The notes below the pieces were generated by a model. It was not told where the DNA came from and searched no databases. It was given only the letters and a program-made list of their open reading frames with translations. Positions 4,809-5,011 of a stretch of 5,011 nucleotides of DNA are shown here, piece by piece. The position numbers and the translations under genes were made by a program. This stretch comes from Planctomycetota bacterium (GTDB lineage: Bacteria > Planctomycetota > Phycisphaerae > Phycisphaerales > SM1A02), in the NCBI GenBank assembly GCA_027295435.1, contig JAPUKX010000333.1:1-5011 (forward strand), given 5' to 3'. Each line of letters begins with the position of its first letter. Within the stretch, counting starts at the first letter, position 1.

Positions 4809-5011
4809 CCGATCGGCCGACACGGCACCGCATCCCACCAGACATGACCCAACGGTCCCGATCGCTGCGGCGCCGCTCGACGTACCCCGAACGCGCCCTT
4901 TGGAGCGTGCTGCGGGACAAGCAACTCAAGGGCTTGCGCTTGCGGCGACAGCACGCAATCGGCCGGTACGTTGTTGACTTCTATTGTCCGGGGGCGAAGC
5001 TCGTCGTCGAG
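4805..5011 (+). CDS. DUF559 / Vsr-like endonuclease domain protein (partial)
   Basis: This frame is open to the right edge (69 codons visible). It matches the DUF559 domain (PF04480), a PD-(D/E)xK fold related to Vsr mismatch endonucleases; most members have no proven role. Seen are the family landmarks YPERALWSVLRDKQLKG (27-43), RLRRQHAIG (45-53), then YVVDFYCPGAKLVVE (55-69). Asp58 and Glu69 fit the expected metal-binding acidic pair; the usual 'VDGxxH' continuation is outside the window. The ATG at 4805 overlaps the upstream stop as ATGA, which suggests translational coupling, and a purine run (GAGGGTGGG) directly upstream can serve as the ribosome site. Met14 (4844) is an alternative start that fits the shorter family N-terminus. 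Such genes are often accessory. Confidence 0.82.
   Translation, partial: MTDRPTRHRIPPDMTQRSRSLRRRSTYPERALWSVLRDKQLKGLRLRRQHAIGRYVVDFYCPGAKLVVE

Noticed and set aside
4455..4954. Minus frames reading HPHPRPLPQGRG or LTLALSLKGEG
   Set aside because: These peptides are the translated form of the palindromic repeat, not genes. They are antisense to the zinc-ribbon and DUF559 genes.

Overview
The window reads as a GC-rich bacterial chromosome segment, most probably from a planctomycete of the Phycisphaerae type. Three signs point there. Two proteins carry the CxxCGYxL...CxECG zinc ribbon typical of that group's lineage-specific membrane proteins. There is a remnant of the 'GILDLLTLMANWGPC-stop' dockerin-like tail common on its secreted proteins. 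The omega subunit is short and of the group's type. This assignment is inference from protein style; no rRNA is present.

Left part (1-1265): the start of a leftward gene for a secreted or lipid-anchored protein (1-142, partial) is divergent from a two-gene operon, rpoZ (RNA polymerase omega) and coaC (phosphopantothenoylcysteine decarboxylase without a fused CoaB domain). A GC-rich hairpin with a T-rich tail closes the operon and is overlapped by a 31-bp tandem repeat. Middle (1381-2586): a complete lhgO-type L-2-hydroxyglutarate oxidase. These are ordinary housekeeping or metabolic genes.

Middle-right (2587-3352): a decayed patch. It holds an orphan promoter and start codon (2636-2662), a leftward lineage-specific hypothetical gene (2729-3124), a truncated dockerin-like C-terminal coding remnant (3149-3232), degenerate heptamer repeats with an inverted copy (3252-3305), and the first dozen codons of a PP-loop ATPase gene, best matching QueC (3302-3352), cut off where the next gene's stop codon lies. 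These pieces look like scars of successive insertions and deletions between formerly intact genes.

Right part (3347-5011): two divergent membrane proteins with the planctomycete zinc ribbon (3347-3886 leftward, 4014-4808 rightward). Each has a -10-like hexamer exactly six bases before its start codon, which suggests leaderless transcripts. The second gene ends inside a widespread type of palindromic repeat that supplies its last codons and also the Shine-Dalgarno-like purine run of the next gene, a DUF559/Vsr-like endonuclease domain gene cut by the window end.

I see no CRISPR array, tRNA, rRNA or complete insertion sequence. The possible new material is the gene-fossil cluster, the leaderless-promoter geometry and the repeat-DUF559 junction, rather than a complete undescribed multi-gene system.
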